A DNA stretch of 64,000 nucleotides from an uncultured Pelagibacteraceae bacterium (GTDB lineage Bacteria > Pseudomonadota > Alphaproteobacteria > Pelagibacterales > Pelagibacteraceae): assembly GCA_902536385.1 (NCBI GenBank), contig CACAWY010000003.1, forward strand, positions 62,001 through 126,000, given 5' to 3'. The notes beneath the pieces are model-generated. The model saw only the letters and a program-made list of their open reading frames with translations. It was not told where the DNA came from and did not search any database. Shown piece by piece: positions 59,877-64,000 of the stretch (its first letter is position 1; each line of letters starts with the position of its first letter). The translations under genes were made by a program, and so were the position numbers.

Positions 59877-61639
59877 ACATTTTTGAGTGTCTTATTAACA
59901 GAAATATCATCGATAATAAACTCTACATTTGATTGCCCCTTCCACTCATTTAGGGATAATTTTCCTGCAATATTAAATAGTTTTTTATCTTCCTTAAGTA
60001 AATATGCCCCAATATCATTTTCAACTGAATTAAATGCTATTGCTTTTATTACTGAACCCTCTTGTCCAACTAGAACAGATTTAATATGTTTTTCTTTTAA
60101 TATTTTATTATTTACTGATTTAACATTTTCAATCACAAATTTTGGCTCAGGGTTACCAGAACCAAAAGGAGCTAAAGAATTAATCTTATTATAAAAATCA
60201 ATATTAAGTGCAGTTGGAGCAATTATGCTATCTAAATATAAAGATTTTTGTTTGGATAAATTTTTATCAATTTTTTTAAATTTGGTAAAAATAAAATCTT
60301 TGAATTTTTCAATATTCTCAACTTTTATTGAAAAACCACCAGCCATTTTATGACCTCCTCCTTTAATTAAAATTTTTTTTTGAGTAGCAGCAATAATCGC
60401 CGAGCCAATATCAAAACCAATAATTGATCTTGCTGACGCCTTACCAATATCGTTTTCAATTGAAATGACAATTACAGGTTTATTAAATTTATCTTTTATT
60501 CTTGCTGCAGCTATTCCTATTACACCTTCATGTAAGCCTTTATCTGAAATAATTAACACTGGATCTGAAAGAGTGTTTTCAGCAACCTTTAATATTTTGT
60601 ATAAAACTTCTTTTTCGAGAAGTTGCCTCTCTTTATTAAACTCATTTAATTCAGTTGCAATTTTGAATGCGTCTTTAGGATTTGTATTAAGTAATAAGTT
60701 AGCACCATGAGAAGATTTACCTACTCTACCCCCAGCATTTATTCTCGGCCCTAATAAATATCCAATATCGCTGACATTTGGATGATTTTCCACGTTACAT
60801 ATATCTAATAAAGTCTTTATACCTAAATTTTTTTTTGATCCTAAAACTTTTAAACCTTGTTTTACTATAGCCCTGTTAAGACCTATCAAAGGGACAACAT
60901 CACAAATTGTTCCTAACGTGACGAGATCTAAATAATTTATTAGGTTTGGTTCCAGAATTTTATTTTTATTAAACCAATCGGTTGATCGTAATTCTTTATT
61001 TATAGAAACTAAAAACATAAATGTTACACCTGCGGCACATAAATAATTAAGTTCAGATTTATCATCCATTCTATTTGGATTAATTACAGAATGAGCTTTT
61101 GGCAAAGATATTTGTGATTGATGGTGGTCTAACACAATTACATCTATATTATTTTTATTTGCATACTCTATAGCCTTAAAAGATAATGTTCCGCAATCAA
61201 CAGTAAAAATTAAAGTAACTCCTTTATTAATAAGTTTTTTAAATGCATTCTCTGAAGGACCGTAGCCTTCACTTTTTCTATCAGGTATATAAATTTCATA
61301 CGGTTGATTAATTGCTGAAAAAAAATTTCCTAAAAGAGCTGTTGCTGACGCTCCATCAACATCATAATCTCCAAAAATTCCAATTTTTTCAACAGTATTA
61401 ATTGCTTTTATAGTTCTTAAGGTGGATTTCTTCATATCACTCAAAACTTCTGGGTTTGGTAAAAAATTTTTTATTGATGGTTTGAGAAAATTACTTATTT
61501 CATTTTTTTTAATTTTTCTTATTGATAAAAGTTTTGAAGTAATTTCATCTAAAAAAAAATTTTCTTTGAAAAAATCTATATCTTCTTGATTAAAATTTTT
61601 AAAAATCCAACTTTTCCTACTAATTGAAAGTGAATTCAT
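59855..61639 (-). CDS. recJ: Single-stranded-DNA-specific exonuclease RecJ
   Basis: IGIFGDYDVDGASATALL, LDHHQSQ, GPRINAGGRVGKSSHG, GGGHKMAGGFS. Confidence 0.95.
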   Translation of the reverse strand: MNSLSISRKSWIFKNFNQEDIDFFKENFFLDEITSKLLSIRKIKKNEISNFLKPSIKNFLPNPEVLSDMKKSTLRTIKAINTVEKIGIFGDYDVDGASATALLGNFFSAINQPYEIYIPDRKSEGYGPSENAFKKLINKGVTLIFTVDCGTLSFKAIEYANKNNIDVIVLDHHQSQISLPKAHSVINPNRMDDKSELNYLCAAGVTFMFLVSINKELRSTDWFNKNKILEPNLINYLDLVTLGTICDVVPLIGLNRAIVKQGLKVLGSKKNLGIKTLLDICNVENHPNVSDIGYLLGPRINAGGRVGKSSHGANLLLNTNPKDAFKIATELNEFNKERQLLEKEVLYKILKVAENTLSDPVLIISDKGLHEGVIGIAAARIKDKFNKPVIVISIENDIGKASARSIIGFDIGSAIIAATQKKILIKGGGHKMAGGFSIKVENIEKFKDFIFTKFKKIDKNLSKQKSLYLDSIIAPTALNIDFYNKINSLAPFGSGNPEPKFVIENVKSVNNKILKEKHIKSVLVGQEGSVIKAIAFNSVENDIGAYLLKEDKKLFNIAGKLSLNEWKGQSNVEFIIDDISVNKTLKNVVPSSIG

Positions 61640-62577
61640 TTATTGTAAATGTTTTTTATTTTTTTATTTATCTTTTTACTTTTATGTAAAGCAAAAGTAT
61701 TTACCTCGTATTCGTTACCCAGATCTCTAACCCCATTTGCCAAATCTCCATCTGTTACTCCAGTAGCACAAAAAATCACATCACCTTTGACCATATCTTC
61801 TATATTATACTTTTTATTAAAATCTTTTATACCTAATTTCTTAGCTCTTATTTTTTCTTCCTCATTTAAAACTAGACGTCCCTGAATTTGTCCACCATAA
61901 CATGATAATGCAGCCGCAGCTAAAACTCCTTCAGGCCCACCTCCGGTTCCATAATAAATATCATTTTTTGGATTTTCACCAATAACACTTAATGCACCAG
62001 TGATATCACCATCGGTAATATAGTTAATAACAACTCCCATTTTTTCAAGCAAACTTACTATTTTGTCATGTCGGGGTCTTTTCATAATACAAGCGCTCAT
62101 GTCCGAAATTTTTTTCTTTTTTGCTTTAGCTAATAGTTCTATATTTTTTTCTACTCCATTATCTATATCTAAAAGATTTTTTGGAAGATTTGCTCCAATA
62201 ACAATTTTTTCCATATAAGTGTCAGGGGCTGATAATAAATCACCTCTTTTAGCAACTGCTAAAACCGAAAAAGCATTTGGTTCATTATTAGCCGTAAATT
62301 TAGTACCTTCCAATGGATCAACTGCAATATCAAATTTAGGTCCTTTTAGTGTTCCTAATCTTTCACCAATATAAAGCATGGGTGCTTCGTCCATTTCTCC
62401 TTCACCTATAACTATAGTTCCCTCCATATTTATTTTGTTAAGTTCTCTTCTCATTGGATCTACAGCACCTTTATCAGCAGCAATTTTATTTTTTTTTCCA
62501 ATAAATTTTGATGCTCCTATTGCCGCTTTTTCTGTTGCTTTTATAAATAAATTTAAGAACTTAGAGTCAATAGACAT
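61636..62577 (-). CDS. glpX: Fructose-1,6-bisphosphatase class II
   Basis: GKKNKIAADKGAVDPMRRELN, VIGEGEMDEAPMLYIGE, AVDPLEGT, GTGGGPEGVLAAAALSC. Confidence 0.95.
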   Translation of the reverse strand: MSIDSKFLNLFIKATEKAAIGASKFIGKKNKIAADKGAVDPMRRELNKINMEGTIVIGEGEMDEAPMLYIGERLGTLKGPKFDIAVDPLEGTKFTANNEPNAFSVLAVAKRGDLLSAPDTYMEKIVIGANLPKNLLDIDNGVEKNIELLAKAKKKKISDMSACIMKRPRHDKIVSLLEKMGVVINYITDGDITGALSVIGENPKNDIYYGTGGGPEGVLAAAALSCYGGQIQGRLVLNEEEKIRAKKLGIKDFNKKYNIEDMVKGDVIFCATGVTDGDLANGVRDLGNEYEVNTFALHKSKKINKKIKNIYNK

Positions 62578-63863
62578 TAATTATCATCAATACGTATTAA
62601 TTTTGATTTTTTAATAATATAATTTTTTTTATCAATTTCTTTCACGATTTTGTTATAAGATTTATCTTTAGATGAATGAGTAACGATCACAATTGTAGAT
62701 TTGTCTTTATTCTTTTTTGGATTTTGAATTAATCTTTTAATAGATACTCTATTTTTTGAAAATACATTAGTAATATTAGATAAAACACCGTATTTATCAG
62801 CAACTTCAAATCTCAAATATGCAGAAAAAAATCTTTCAGAAATGTTTTTAAATTTAAGTTTTTTTCTATCCTTACTTGAAATTGAAAAAGGGAATTTAAT
62901 ATTTCCTCTCAAAATCGACGATATATCAGATACCAAAGCAGAAGTGGTAGCAGCAGGGCCGGCCCCTTCACCCTGAATTACACTTTGACCAACTGGCGAA
63001 CCATCAATAATTACAGCATTGAGCACTCCATCTATGCTAGCGACGTAAGAACTTTTTTTAATTAGTGTTGGATGTACCCTTTGATAAATCTTATTATTTA
63101 TAACTTCTGCATAACCTAAAAGTTTAATTTTATAACCGAGTTTATTGGCATTATCGATGTCATCTTTGTCAATATTGGCAATTCCTTCAACATGTATATT
63201 ATTGTTAAGAAAAGAGTTAAAACATAATGAGGATAATATTTTTAATTTTGCAGAAACATCATCACCATTTAAATCTGCAGATGGATTAGCCTCAGCATAC
63301 CCTAGTTTTTTAGCATTATTAAGAACATCAAAAAAATTTTTATCTTCTTTATCCATTGAAGAAAGTATGTAATTTGATGTTCCATTAAAAATACCATAAA
63401 TTTTTTTAATTTTATTCGCTATCAATCCTTCTTTTATAGATCTTATAATAGGTACACCACCACAAACAGATGCTTCAAATTCTAAGTTGACTTTATTTTT
63501 TTCTGCAATTTTAGCCAATTGATCACCATATTTTGCAATTAAAGCTTTGTTAGCCGTCACAACATGTTTCTTGTTTTTAAGAGCATTAAATACTAGTTTT
63601 TTAGCAGCTCCTTCTGATCCACCAATTAGTTCTACAACGAGATCGATATCATTTCTTTTTGTTGCATCTAAATAATTTTTTAACCATTTCTTTTTATTAA
63701 TACTAAAAGCTCTTTTCCTCTTTTTGTTTTTTGCAGAAACATACAAAACATTTGGAACACAATTATTTTTTTCTGATATTATCTTTTTATTTTTTTCTAA
63801 ATATCTATACAAATAACTTCCAATATTGCCCAATCCAACAATTGCTATATTTAAGTTCTTCAT
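62577..63863 (-). CDS. hom: Homoserine dehydrogenase with C-terminal ACT domain
   Basis: NIAIVGLGNIGSYLYRYL, VTANKALIAKYG, GIFNGTSNYILSSM, GYAEANPSADLNGDD. Confidence 0.95.
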   Translation of the reverse strand: MKNLNIAIVGLGNIGSYLYRYLEKNKKIISEKNNCVPNVLYVSAKNKKRKRAFSINKKKWLKNYLDATKRNDIDLVVELIGGSEGAAKKLVFNALKNKKHVVTANKALIAKYGDQLAKIAEKNKVNLEFEASVCGGVPIIRSIKEGLIANKIKKIYGIFNGTSNYILSSMDKEDKNFFDVLNNAKKLGYAEANPSADLNGDDVSAKLKILSSLCFNSFLNNNIHVEGIANIDKDDIDNANKLGYKIKLLGYAEVINNKIYQRVHPTLIKKSSYVASIDGVLNAVIIDGSPVGQSVIQGEGAGPAATTSALVSDISSILRGNIKFPFSISSKDRKKLKFKNISERFFSAYLRFEVADKYGVLSNITNVFSKNRVSIKRLIQNPKKNKDKSTIVIVTHSSKDKSYNKIVKEIDKKNYIIKKSKLIRIDDN

Positions 63864-63871
63864 CGTATTTA

Positions 63872-64000
63872 CTATTCTCTTTCAGTTATATCAGGGAACT
63901 TCATTTTTTTTCCTTTTTTTACTAAGTATTTGGATATCTCATCAATACTACATTTATCTAGAATTGTACAAATATCAGTCGGATACATAATCTTTTTCTT
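63872..64000 (-). CDS. Partial CDS, product not recognised (C-terminal end only)
   Basis: Open frame to the right edge, ends ...TILDKCSIDEISKYLVKKGKKMKFPDITERE*. Confidence 0.5.
   Translation of the reverse strand, partial: KKKIMYPTDICTILDKCSIDEISKYLVKKGKKMKFPDITERE

Noticed and set aside
59883-60194. 103-aa plus-strand ORF and similar short ORFs on the plus strand at 60465-60710, 61649-61885, 62378-62614, 63145-63372, 63731-63925
   Set aside because: All antisense to recJ, glpX or hom; spurious frames.

Overview
The window is AT-rich, densely packed, and looks like a streamlined alphaproteobacterial genome, most likely SAR11/Pelagibacterales. That assignment is an inference from composition, gene order and protein style; I ran no search. 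Roughly 0-40 kb and 59.8-64 kb are housekeeping: valS(partial)-ilvD-manC, xthA, erpA/iscA-like, dgt-argS-nagZ-scpAB-tatABC-serS-yajC-secDF, uvrA, ssb, gyrA-coaD-ppi-tgt, recG/sdhE, mltB-SPOR lipoprotein-dac-tmk-holB-metG-tatD-MBL, nhaA, an NDUFS4-like gene, SbmA/BacA-like and AEC transporters, and recJ-glpX-hom. There are four tRNAs: Lys-TTT, Ser-TGA, Pro-TGG and Glu-TTC. The accessory part runs from about 40.1 to 59.8 kb. It begins with a ~410 bp non-coding region containing a strong terminator-like hairpin, followed by an MGMT-domain gene, a tyrosine recombinase coupled to an FkbM methyltransferase, and a glycan block (GT9, gmd, a large two-domain glycosyltransferase, GIY-YIG). After that comes a polyol/sugar catabolism block: HpcH/HpaI aldolase, ALDH, IolD, two MocA-type dehydrogenases, an frcBCAK-like ABC transporter plus ROK kinase, and IolE. 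This block has inositol-pathway hallmarks but no visible iolB/iolC/iolJ. The most interesting leads are this chimeric inositol-like locus, the non-coding region next to the recombinase, the two-domain glycosyltransferase, and the recJ/tRNA-Glu overlap. I saw no CRISPR array, rRNA, transposon, toxin-antitoxin or recognised defence system.
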